Below, one piece after another: positions 1 to 7,809 of a stretch of DNA of 61,691 nucleotides (its first letter is position 1; every line of letters begins with the position of its first letter). The stretch spans positions 1 to 61,691 of the forward strand of contig JACRBZ010000106.1 of assembly GCA_016219185.1 (NCBI GenBank), written 5' to 3'. Both the position numbers and the translations under genes were made by a program. This stretch comes from Deltaproteobacteria bacterium. GTDB lineage: Bacteria > Desulfobacterota > Desulfobacteria > Desulfobacterales > Desulfatirhabdiaceae. The notes below the pieces were generated by a model. That model saw only the letters and a program-made list of their open reading frames with translations. It did no database searches and had not been told where the DNA came from.

Positions 1-247
1 GTGATCAAAAAGATTGCCCAAAAGGGCCAAAAGCGTGATCGATCGCCCTGAAAAGTATTTTTGGGTCGGAAAACCATGCAAAAATAGCCGTTTTGAAGCG
101 TCTATTCGAAGCTTACAGGATATGTTTGTCCAAAGTCCAAACATCTGAAATTAATAAGTAAGGTGCTCTATATCTTTATAAACTTATATATTTATGTGCA
201 TCCCATCCACTCATGCATATTTTAAGGCATCTGAAATCTCCAGCGGC
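1..247. other. Window edge, no gene supported
   Basis: The first 51 bases are open on the + strand and read as a short basic peptide ending in TGA at 49-51. This could be the tail of a gene that starts outside the window, but 16 codons are too few to support it. The rest is AT-rich and holds no convincing gene, RNA or repeat. It lies downstream of the NUDIX gene, so a terminator would be expected here, but I see no strong hairpin with a T run. Confidence 0.4.
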
Positions 248-820
248 TCATCTCTTTTTGAAAAAACTCGAATCAAATAGAGATAATTGAATAGGTTTTA
301 TAGGTTTTTCTTTAGTATGTTGGGGTGGTTCGATGCTTTTTTCTACCGGTTCCTGCTTGCGTTTGGGAAAAATCAACATAAGTTTTTCCAGGAAGCCTTT
401 TTGGCCTTTCAGTATTTTTCCCATTGCAGAGTCTATGATAAACCATTCTGCACGATCCACCTCTGGAAACTCTTGCATTCTTCCTGATTTAGGAGGCCAT
501 TCTATTGAGAAAGTATTACTCTTAATCGATCTGGCATCGCAGTTGCCTTCCAGTGCCCATGCAGTAACAACCTTTCCGCTGGGCTGCTTTATTTCCCCTA
601 ATGCTATAAACTCTCCGTCTACCGTATAACCCGTCTCTTCTTTGAATTCACGTTTAGCGACTTCGAACGCATTTTCGTTCTCTTCATACTCCCCTTTAGC
701 GATTGACCAAGAACCCAGATCTTTATTTGCCCAGAAAGGTCCACCTGGATGAACAAGAAAGACTTCCATGAGATTGTTATTGTAACGAAACAATAGAATT
801 CCAGCGCTTCTCTTTGGCAT
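248..820 (-). CDS. NUDIX hydrolase
   Basis: This 190-residue protein carries a complete NUDIX box at residues 43-65 (G-x5-E-x7-REFKEETGY), so it should hydrolyse a nucleoside diphosphate linked to another moiety using Mg2+ bound by the box glutamates. The fold occupies roughly residues 4-150. The Pro/Lys-rich tail (about 150-190) looks disordered. The start is backed by a GAGG sequence eight bases upstream. It lies 82 bp downstream of a patatin-like phospholipase on the same strand, so the two are probably cotranscribed. The substrate cannot be read from the sequence. Similar small NUDIX proteins act on ADP-ribose, dinucleoside polyphosphates or damaged nucleotides. A role in the same pathway as the phospholipase is inference only. 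Confidence 0.85.
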   Translation of the reverse strand: MPKRSAGILLFRYNNNLMEVFLVHPGGPFWANKDLGSWSIAKGEYEENENAFEVAKREFKEETGYTVDGEFIALGEIKQPSGKVVTAWALEGNCDARSIKSNTFSIEWPPKSGRMQEFPEVDRAEWFIIDSAMGKILKGQKGFLEKLMLIFPKRKQEPVEKSIEPPQHTKEKPIKPIQLSLFDSSFFKKR

Positions 821-902
821 ACTATCATCCTCGAAATATAATGAAAAAAATGCAGCTATAGTGTATACTGCAGGAACACATAATTATTCTTGCCAATGGT
901 AG

Positions 903-2567
903 TCATTTTTTGGGCTTGGTTTGCTTTCTATTCTTAGGTTTGCTTGTCTCTTTGAGATCCTTCTCCGAAACCAACTTCCCATCTCTTAGCAGTTCTTCGT
1001 AGCCGGTGGCAATGGTTGCATAAAGCCCATCTATTCCCGTTGGCGCAACCTCGAACGCAAAACTCCGACGTAAAGCGGCTTTGTACGGTTTGGTTTCAAT
1101 TTGAATTCGTCCATGAGCATCTTTGTGGTCAATCATAATTGCGCTGCCAAACGGTATCGAATTGTGTAAGTGCACTGAAAACCGCTCTTGCGAAGAGGAC
1201 GAGAGGCTTTTTTGAAATTCAAGAAGATTCCCAATCGTCTCTTTGATACTATCGGAAAGGTACTTGGATTCCTTTCCTAAAGACGGACCGAGCGTACTCA
1301 TAAGGTCATCACGATAAGGATTCAGTAAAGATATAACAACCTGGAACTTCCCATTCGTGTCTTCTAATTTTCTCCTCAGAATGGTGCATAGGTCATCAAA
1401 TTGCATGCCAGTCATTAAATTGATACTTACCATAACAACACTGTTGCGTGCAGTAGCAACATACTTATCTATGGAAGAAGCACTCTTGCCTCGGAGCATA
1501 TAATGATCCCGAGATGGGTAAAACCCCGTTAAGCCAGTTGCTGCTATCAAGTGACGGGATACAAGTTGATCTTCTGTTACTGCCATTTGGTCAACAGATT
1601 CATTGGATGAATGAGAGTCACTCATATCACTCAACAAAAACATATTTTTTATTGTCTCCAAATTGCGTTGCGCCTGTTCTTCTGCATATGCTGGGAGCTT
1701 GGTAAGTGCCTTTTCAACTTCATCCAAAGAAACCACTTGATCAAGTGACGCATTTATCCGAAGAAAGTTGTGGCTCCCCAATATTTCTTGAGCGTGATGA
1801 TCGGCAAAGCTGGCTTGACAGGAAAACATTATTTCAAAGATGGCACGAATAGCATCTGGACTATAGGGCCGTAATGATTCAAGTTGAGCTTGTGTCATGC
1901 CGTTGGGAAACTCCCCAGTTCCAACGGACAGGAGTCGTATCGATTCGAATGGAAATTTCAAATAACGATGAGCCCAAGCAATGGCTAATGATGAAGGAGA
2001 ATTTGCCCACAAGCCCCCATCAATGTATGTACGCTCTTGACCAGCAGGCTTAACGGGAGAGAAGTACGTTGGTGCTGCAGAGCTACATAAGACAACATCA
2101 ACTGCAGATAAGTTTAAATCTGCTGTGCCTTGAGTAGGTATTGTGGAGAAAACACGATGCTGAAATTGATCCAGGCAAGAAGCTGTTACCAAAACGTGTG
2201 TCTTGGTGTCAGCTAATTTCTTGTTACTAAATACTTGTTTAAGATACTTACTAAGGTGTTTTTGATCATACTTGGGGCCACGGCGCACATTCGCCATAAA
2301 ACGCTTATCAAAGATCACATAAGAATGGGTTTTATAGAATTCTTCTATCCTATTGGTGTCAATTCCCAACGCTATGCCCATTCCGATAATGGAACCGGTG
2401 GAGGTGCCAGCAATTAGATCAAAAAGCTTCCAAAGTGGTACATTGAGCGTTTCTCCGATACATCGAAGAAAAACAGCTTGAAAGATGCCACGAACTCCCC
2501 CTCCGCTTAGACTTAATATTCTAAAAGGACGCTTTTGCATAGAAAGCTCACTTACCGGGATGCGCAT
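903..2567 (-). CDS. Patatin-like phospholipase with extra C-terminal domain
   Basis: The N-terminal half (about residues 14-300) is a patatin/CapV-type lipid acyl hydrolase. It has the oxyanion loop GGGVRG at 22-27, the nucleophile elbow GTSTG with Ser56, and the catalytic Asp in DGG at 183. These predict hydrolysis of membrane phospholipids by a Ser-Asp dyad. Residues about 335-545 form a second globular region that I do not recognise. It may sense a signal, as C-terminal regions do in defence-linked patatins. No transmembrane segment or signal peptide is evident. An internal ATG at 2540 follows a weak AGTGAG site and may be the real start. The gene is followed by a NUDIX gene and sits near a phage-repressor relic and a tRNA. 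Anti-phage effector activity is plausible but unproven. Confidence 0.85.
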   Translation of the reverse strand: MRIPVSELSMQKRPFRILSLSGGGVRGIFQAVFLRCIGETLNVPLWKLFDLIAGTSTGSIIGMGIALGIDTNRIEEFYKTHSYVIFDKRFMANVRRGPKYDQKHLSKYLKQVFSNKKLADTKTHVLVTASCLDQFQHRVFSTIPTQGTADLNLSAVDVVLCSSAAPTYFSPVKPAGQERTYIDGGLWANSPSSLAIAWAHRYLKFPFESIRLLSVGTGEFPNGMTQAQLESLRPYSPDAIRAIFEIMFSCQASFADHHAQEILGSHNFLRINASLDQVVSLDEVEKALTKLPAYAEEQAQRNLETIKNMFLLSDMSDSHSSNESVDQMAVTEDQLVSRHLIAATGLTGFYPSRDHYMLRGKSASSIDKYVATARNSVVMVSINLMTGMQFDDLCTILRRKLEDTNGKFQVVISLLNPYRDDLMSTLGPSLGKESKYLSDSIKETIGNLLEFQKSLSSSSQERFSVHLHNSIPFGSAIMIDHKDAHGRIQIETKPYKAALRRSFAFEVAPTGIDGLYATIATGYEELLRDGKLVSEKDLKETSKPKNRKQTKPKK

Positions 2568-2793
2568 GTGATTCGCACTGCTTGAGCAACGTCTTGCTGC
2601 CGTATGGAACTGAAGCCCAAGAATAATAGGTTAACCCGCAAAATACGGCGTAAGAATTCAATCCGATAGCATGTCAACCCGTTTATGTTCAATTGGTTAC
2701 TGCCTGTTCAGCAGTTTATCACGACATTAAATGTGAATCAGTGTGGAACCAAATGTTATTATTCAAATTCTCCTGCAGGACTTGTTAAAGACT
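2568..2793. other. Intergenic stretch upstream of the patatin gene
   Basis: AT-rich, non-coding by appearance. It lies between the patatin start and the decayed 3' end of the repressor pseudogene. I see no clear -35/-10 pair, hairpin or attachment-site copy of the nearby tRNA end. Confidence 0.4.
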
Positions 2794-3559
2794 TCATGGT
2801 TTATACCCTGCCTTTATCGCCTCACCCTCCCCTTGTTCCTTCCACTGCCAAATCATCATTCCAACGCACAATTCATTCCAGTCGAGTTCGGTTGGTTCAG
2901 CGCCAAAGTCAGGGCATCGCTCAGCAGGAAAAATCCCCTTTCTCATTTTCTGACTCTTTTTACTGTTGCAATCATATCTGCTGTCCTCACGACAAATATT
3001 TTCCGGTCGGCATATTCTGTGTCATCCAGGTCAAGCACGATGATTGCCCCTTGAACGATGGTTGGCTTCATGGAGTCACCGCTGACTCTGAGTGCTCGCA
3101 GATCATGGCGTGCGTGTTCCTGAAGTTCGGGTTTGTAAATAATCACGGTTGATGCCGGATCTTCGTAGGATCGAATACCAGGTCATTGGTCCTACTCAGC
3201 CTTCCAGATTCATACAAAGGAATGCCCCGGGACTCGTTGATATCGTTTAAGCGACCTTTTTCGGTCCGTGAATTGACCTGGATGACAAGGTTGTGGTCGG
3301 AGGATGAATTGAACTGTGGGGACAGACCAATCATGCCCTCATAGGGAAGTCCGATTTTACGAGCGGCTAATCGGTGCCATCCTTCTTCTGTTTTTCGTCT
3401 TCCGCTGAGAACATTCGATCGTTGAGCGACCGAAGAGCCGTGATCCCTGGCAAGAACGGGCAAGAATCCGGTGGGTCTGTTCGGACGATTTTTTATCCAC
3501 TCAGAGAAAGATTTGTCGAAAACGTCTTTTATCGGAGGAACGGCTTGAATATTTCTCAT
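2794..3559 (-). pseudogene. Phage-type S24 (LexA/CI-like) repressor, frameshifted
   Basis: Pieces of one repressor lie in different frames. The first 138-codon piece (3559 to 3143) has an N-terminal DNA-binding region (about residues 5-75) behind a good AGAGGTGG site. Near 3160 the frame shifts, and the S24 peptidase part follows with GDSMKPT, whose Ser is the expected nucleophile, down to an in-frame TGA at 2943-2945. Past this stop the same frame still reads a plausible FFLLSDA segment. Another shift near 2905 then gives the conserved-looking WNELCVGMMIWQWK tail, ending at TGA 2794-2796. A GTGA overlap at 3143-3146 could let the two larger pieces be coupled, but the two further lesions argue for decay. 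The intact family binds operators and self-cleaves on RecA activation. Confidence 0.8.
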
Positions 3560-3671
3560 ACCACCTCTTTACGGACAAGATTTTCATTGTGAATAACATA
3601 TGCTCATCAAAAAGAAAACACCCATAAATCAGATTGCGAAAACGGCCGGATGGAATAAAAGCATAAATACC

Positions 3672-3701
3672 TTGACAGCTACATTGTAGCCTAGTAATTA
3701 T
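3672..3701 (+). promoter_or_regulatory. Relic operator/promoter of the repressor region
   Basis: A perfect 13-bp palindrome GCTACATTGTAGC (3678-3690) directly follows a TTGACA hexamer (3672-3677) read on the + strand, with a weak -10 near 3695-3701. On the - strand the palindrome contains TACAAT, a possible -10 facing the repressor gene. Overlap of an operator with divergent promoters is the usual layout of phage repressor/cro switches. No cro-like gene remains on the + side. Confidence 0.5.
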
Positions 3702-3747
3702 GAGAAACCTTGCAAAAAGGGATCGGGTAACCCGGAAGGATGCCGGC

Positions 3748-3788
3748 AAAAAATCAAAAAGGGGTTATGACTTTCGTCACAACCCCTT
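3748..3788 (-). terminator. Rho-independent terminator behind tRNA-Val
   Basis: Read on the - strand, GGGGTTGTGAC, loop GAAA, GTCATAACCCC forms an 11-bp stem with one mismatch. It is followed by TTTTTGATTTTTT. It lies about ten bases past the CCA end of the tRNA and should end its transcript. Confidence 0.8.
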
Positions 3789-3796
3789 GAATTTGC

Positions 3797-3871
3797 TGGT
3801 GGGCGGTAAAGGATTTGAACCTTCGACTTCTACCGTGTGAAGGTAGCACTCTCCCGCTGAGTTAACCGCCC
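3797..3871 (-). tRNA. tRNA-Val (anticodon CAC)
   Basis: Read on the - strand, the 75-nt sequence folds as a cloverleaf. The acceptor stem GGGCGGT pairs with ACCGCCC, the anticodon stem is CTACC/GGTAG, and the loop is TTCACAC with anticodon CAC. A T arm with GGTTCAAATCC follows, and an encoded CCA 3' end lies at 3797-3799. It decodes GUG. Its 3' end faces the patatin/NUDIX region and the phage-repressor relic, and tRNA 3' ends are favoured sites for integrating elements. No duplicate of the 3' end was found in the window. Confidence 0.95.
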
Positions 3872-3910
3872 TGATGTTGGCCTTTAAATAACGACATTGT
3901 GGCCCTGAAG

Positions 3911-4510
3911 TCAAGAGTTTTCATCGGGAGGGGGAATAAAATTATCGGGGGATGTCATGTCCGGGGCGTCAACGGCCGGTTTGCCCAGATCCGAGATGTC
4001 CTTGGGTGCCGGAAGATCTTTGATATCCCGCAGACCGAATATTTCCAGGAAATGCCGTGTGGTGGCATAAATCAGGGGCCTTCCGGGGATTTCTTTTCTT
4101 CCCAGGATTTTGATCAGCTTTCTGTCCAGAAGCATCCGGATAATGCCGCCGGCATCGACCCCGCGAATGTGTTCGATATCGCTTCGCATGATCGGCTGCT
4201 TGTAGGCGATGATCGCAAGGGTTTCCAGGGCAGCCGGGCTCAGGCGCTGGGCCGAGGGTTGGATGATTTTCCGGACCCATTCGGCATATTCCGGACGGGT
4301 CCGAAGCTGGTATCCGCCGGCGACTTCGACCAGACAGATGCCGCCTTCGCGATGCTCGTATTCGTCCCTGAGCGTCTGAAGTGCCTCTTTAATGGCTTTG
4401 GCGTCGGTGGATGGAAGCGCCGACTTCATTTTCTCAAGGGTCAGCGGATCTTCCGAGACAAAGAGAAAGCTTTCAATAATGAACTTCAGTTCCGGCATGG
4501 GGTCTTTCAT
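3911..4510 (-). CDS. scpB: Segregation and condensation protein B
   Basis: This 199-residue protein matches ScpB in length and layout: tandem winged-helix domains (about residues 8-85 and 90-165), including the LSPAALETLAIIAYKQP stretch typical of the family. ScpB dimers bind ScpA and, with SMC, form the condensin-like complex that compacts and separates chromosomes. The C-terminal 35 residues are Pro/Asp-rich and probably flexible. The start lies 38 bp inside the 3' end of scpA, so translation of the two is likely coupled, as in many bacteria. The smc gene is not in the window. Confidence 0.93.
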   Translation of the reverse strand: MKDPMPELKFIIESFLFVSEDPLTLEKMKSALPSTDAKAIKEALQTLRDEYEHREGGICLVEVAGGYQLRTRPEYAEWVRKIIQPSAQRLSPAALETLAIIAYKQPIMRSDIEHIRGVDAGGIIRMLLDRKLIKILGRKEIPGRPLIYATTRHFLEIFGLRDIKDLPAPKDISDLGKPAVDAPDMTSPDNFIPPPDENS

Positions 4511-5246
4511 TCAGATACAAGGTGATGTTGCCGGTATCGGCGTGCTGGATGACGCCGGCAACATTTCGTTTAACCATTTCCAGTATGGCCAGAAAGGTAA
4601 TGATGATCTCGGCCTTTCCGGCGGAGCTTGAGATCAGTTCCTGAAAGATCAGAGAGCCTTTATCTTTCAGCAGCCCGATGAGCTCAGTTACGCGATCCTG
4701 TATGGACAGCTTGTCAGAGATCATATTCAGGGTAAGATTCGGGGACAGGTTGTCCATGATTCGCTGAAAAGCCTGAATCAGATCAAAGAGATCCACCCGG
4801 ATTTCGCGTTCCGGAAGTTTTGCGGGATCGGATGTTTCCGGCGGGGATCTGATGAATGTATGTTCCCCCAGCAGCTCTCTATCGTTTAGCTGCTGGGCAG
4901 CCGATTTCATTTGAAGGTATTCCAGAAGGGGTCTTGCGATTTCCTGGCGGGGGTCTTCTTCATCGGAATCGTCATGAACCGGAAGGAGCATCCGGGATTT
5001 GATCTGGATAAGGGTTGCGGCCATGACCAGAAAATCTCCGGCAATATCGACATTCATGGATTTCATCCATTCGATATAATCCAGATAGCGGTCGGTAATC
5101 AGCGAAATCGGGATGTCGCAGATATTGACTTCGTTTTTTCGGATCAGATAGACGAGAAGATCCATGGGACCTTCAAAAATATTTTCCAGTTGAACTTTAT
5201 AAATGTCGCTGCACATGGGATGATTTGCCGATCTGAAATGTTTCAT
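4473..5246 (-). CDS. scpA: Segregation and condensation protein A
   Basis: The kleisin subunit of the SMC-ScpAB complex. The N-terminal region (residues about 18-90) has the family signature FEGPMDLLVYLIRKNEV and DRYLDYI. The C-terminal winged-helix part (about 180-245) has the FLAILEMVKR segment that contacts SMC. At 257 residues it has the usual length. The start is uncertain: neither the first ATG (5246) nor the ATG at residue 11 has a clear Shine-Dalgarno site. It overlaps scpB downstream and probably forms an operon with it. Confidence 0.92.
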   Translation of the reverse strand: MKHFRSANHPMCSDIYKVQLENIFEGPMDLLVYLIRKNEVNICDIPISLITDRYLDYIEWMKSMNVDIAGDFLVMAATLIQIKSRMLLPVHDDSDEEDPRQEIARPLLEYLQMKSAAQQLNDRELLGEHTFIRSPPETSDPAKLPEREIRVDLFDLIQAFQRIMDNLSPNLTLNMISDKLSIQDRVTELIGLLKDKGSLIFQELISSSAGKAEIIITFLAILEMVKRNVAGVIQHADTGNITLYLNERPHAGTEVHY

Positions 5247-5360
5247 TGATCATTACGAGACCGGCATTTAAAAGTCAACCGTAACGACCCGGGTAAAGGG
5301 CTGAAGACTTAAAAGGATGATGGTTGCAGGGAAAAGGCTGAAGGTATATAGGGATCAACC

Positions 5361-6158
5361 ATGGATGATCACACAAAACTTCGAGCCGGAATTTTCTCAA
5401 TTTATTTGTACAGGCCGGTAATTGCGATGGTGCTGGCGGCCATTCTGTCCGGATGCGGCGGGCATGCGCCGATGCGGCCTTCTCCGCCTCCATTGCCGAC
5501 TGAAAAACGGTTGCAGCGAATGGGCTATACCATCCAGATCGGTGCATTCGCCGTTGCGGAAAACGCGGCCAGGCTCTCCGATATCCTCTCCGGGAAGGGG
5601 CTGGACGCCACCTATTTCAGGGCCGAGGATGGCCTGTTCAAGGTGCGATTCGGGGACTATGCCACCAAGGAGGCGGCCCGGAAAGAAGCCGAGCGATTAA
5701 AGGCATCCGGAGTCATTGAAGTATTTTATATCGTCAGCCCCAGCGAATATGCAGTGGACCGGCAATCCCGCCTGGGAGATGCTTATCTGCGGGATGAGTT
5801 GGTGAAAACCACGATGCGGTTCATTGATACGCCGTATCTGTGGGGAGGAAGCTCGGCCGATACGGGGTTTGACTGCAGCGGACTGACCATGACGGTTTAT
5901 CAACTGAACGGTCTGAAACTTCCCCGTAACTCTAAACGCCAGTTTGAAACGGGGTACCCGGTTCACCGCGACAATCTGCTGAAAGGGGATCTCGTTTTTT
6001 TCTCGAACAATAAATGGGGAACAGTTACCCATGTAGGGGTTTATGCCGGGGACGGCAAGTTTATTCATGCGCCGGGAACGGGTAAAAAAATCCGCGTGGA
6101 TTCGCTCTCGGCCCGGTATTACAATCAGCGGTATGTCGGCGCCAGATCGTATCTGTAA
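5361..6158 (+). CDS. SPOR-NlpC/P60 lipoprotein (cell-wall endopeptidase)
   Basis: A lipoprotein signal with lipobox LSGC (Cys32) is followed by a proline-rich linker and a SPOR domain (about residues 54-125). SPOR domains bind denuded glycan at division sites. An NlpC/P60 domain (about 145-265) then follows. The catalytic triad is visible: Cys172 in DCSG, His224 in THVGVY and His236 in FIHAPG. The protein should cut peptide cross-links of peptidoglycan from the inner face of the outer membrane. The SPOR domain suggests action at the septum. It stands alone between scpA (divergent) and the acyl-CoA ligase. Confidence 0.9.
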   Translation: MDDHTKLRAGIFSIYLYRPVIAMVLAAILSGCGGHAPMRPSPPPLPTEKRLQRMGYTIQIGAFAVAENAARLSDILSGKGLDATYFRAEDGLFKVRFGDYATKEAARKEAERLKASGVIEVFYIVSPSEYAVDRQSRLGDAYLRDELVKTTMRFIDTPYLWGGSSADTGFDCSGLTMTVYQLNGLKLPRNSKRQFETGYPVHRDNLLKGDLVFFSNNKWGTVTHVGVYAGDGKFIHAPGTGKKIRVDSLSARYYNQRYVGARSYL

Positions 6159-6203
6159 GGAAAGAAGGTCCATTTTTATACAAATTGATAAGGGGAGGTA
6201 GTG

Positions 6204-7742
6204 ATGGCCTGCTGGATGAATCTTGGACAGAATCTTAAAATAAATGCCAGTAAATTTCCAAACACCGTTGCGCTTAAAGATAGTAACAGAAGCTTTACCT
6301 ATCCGGAACTGAACCGGCGCGTGAACCGGCTGGCCAATGGCCTGACGTCCCTTGGCCTGAACAAGGGAGACAAGGTGGCTGTTTTTATGGAGAACAGCAT
6401 CGAAATCGTCGAGATATTTCTGGCAACGGCCAAAACCGGCATCGTGATGGTGCCCATCAATTTTCGGCTGGTCGGAAAGGAAGTGGCCTATATCGTCGAT
6501 AATTCCGATGCCAGGGCACTGATAGTGGATGATGAATTTGCGCCGGTGATTCAGGAGATCAAGGCTGATCTCCAGCATATTCCGGCTGAAAACTTCATCG
6601 TTGTTGGAAAAGCGGTTTCCGGTTTCAGGTCCTACGATCAGGTGATGGCATCCGCATCCGACCATGAACCGGATGCCGTGGTCAACCCCGAAGACACCTG
6701 GATTCTGATCTATACATCGGGTACGACCGGAAAACCCAAGGGGGTGATTCGATCCCACGAATCCCATATCGCGTTTTACCTGATCAATGCCATTGATTTC
6801 GGGTTCAGCCATCATGACGTCTGCATGAATGTCATGCCGCTTTGCCATATCAATTCCACATTTTTTACCTTCACGTTTCTCTATATCGGCGGATCGGTCT
6901 ATATCCACCCGGCCAGATCGTTTCGGGCCGAAGAAATTCTTCAGATCATTGAAAGGGAAAAAATATCCTTTATCTCCCTGATTCCCACGCATTACAACCT
7001 GATCCTAAGCGTCTGTGATACCGCCGGAACCTGTGATGTCAGTTCCATTAAAAAACTGCTCTGCTCTTCGGCGCCGGTTCGAAAAAGCGTTAAAAAAGCC
7101 ATCATGGACTTTTTCCCCGGAGTGGCGCTTTATGAGGGCTATGGTTCCACCGAAGCCGGCATCGTCACGGTTTTAAAGCCCGAAGATCAGCTCCGGAAGC
7201 TGGGCTCCATCGGATACGAGTCCCTGGGAACGGATTTTATTCGGATCCTGGATGAACACGGCCAGGAAGTGGAACAGGGGCAGGTCGGCGAACTTTTCTC
7301 GAAAGGCCCCATGCTTTTTGACAGATATTATAAGCTTCCGGAAAAAACCGCCAGCGCCTTTCAAAACGGATGGTTCAGCGCGGGCGACATGGCCAGGCGG
7401 GATGAAGACGGATTTTACGAGATCGTGGACCGGAAAGACAACATGATCATTACCGGCGGTGAACACGTCTATCCCAGCGAGATCGAGGAAATTATCGGCA
7501 ACCACCCGGATGTTTTCGATGTGGCGGTCATCAGCGTGCCGGATGATAAATGGGGAGAGCTGGTCATGGCCGTTGTGATTCCCCGAAACCCGATTGATGA
7601 AAAGGTAATTATGAACTGGTGCAAGGAGAAAATGGCCGGCTATAAACGTCCCAAGAAAATCGCTTTCATCACGCCGGAAGACATGCCCCGAACCGGCACC
7701 GGGAAAATTCTCCATCGGGTTCTCAGGGAACGTTACTCATAA
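6204..7742 (+). CDS. Acyl-CoA synthetase (AMP-forming)
   Basis: A class I adenylate-forming enzyme. The P-loop-like motif YTSGTTGKPKG lies at about residues 171-181, an ATP-binding YGSTE segment follows, the GWFSAGDMAR hinge lies near 390, and the C-terminal PRTGTGKIL contains the catalytic Lys. It should activate a carboxylic acid to the acyl-CoA through an acyl-adenylate. The substrate is not evident. An AGGGGAGGT site at 6191-6199 favours ATG 6204 over the adjacent GTG 6201. A thiolase-like gene follows after 67 bp behind its own AGAAGGAGG site, and the two may work in degradation of one organic acid. Confidence 0.9.
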   Translation: MACWMNLGQNLKINASKFPNTVALKDSNRSFTYPELNRRVNRLANGLTSLGLNKGDKVAVFMENSIEIVEIFLATAKTGIVMVPINFRLVGKEVAYIVDNSDARALIVDDEFAPVIQEIKADLQHIPAENFIVVGKAVSGFRSYDQVMASASDHEPDAVVNPEDTWILIYTSGTTGKPKGVIRSHESHIAFYLINAIDFGFSHHDVCMNVMPLCHINSTFFTFTFLYIGGSVYIHPARSFRAEEILQIIEREKISFISLIPTHYNLILSVCDTAGTCDVSSIKKLLCSSAPVRKSVKKAIMDFFPGVALYEGYGSTEAGIVTVLKPEDQLRKLGSIGYESLGTDFIRILDEHGQEVEQGQVGELFSKGPMLFDRYYKLPEKTASAFQNGWFSAGDMARRDEDGFYEIVDRKDNMIITGGEHVYPSEIEEIIGNHPDVFDVAVISVPDDKWGELVMAVVIPRNPIDEKVIMNWCKEKMAGYKRPKKIAFITPEDMPRTGTGKILHRVLRERYS

Positions 7743-7809
7743 TTTTATATAGAACAGAAAGACTTAACGACAAGATTACCCATAACCTATAGAAGGAGGC
7801 AGAAAGTTC

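Noticed and set aside
2943..2945. In-frame TGA in the repressor as selenocysteine codon
   Set aside because: No SECIS-like hairpin is evident, the family has no selenocysteine, and two frameshifts show the gene is decayed.
5697..6992. 431-codon open frame on the - strand
   Set aside because: It is antisense to the NlpC/P60 and acyl-CoA ligase genes, both strongly supported.
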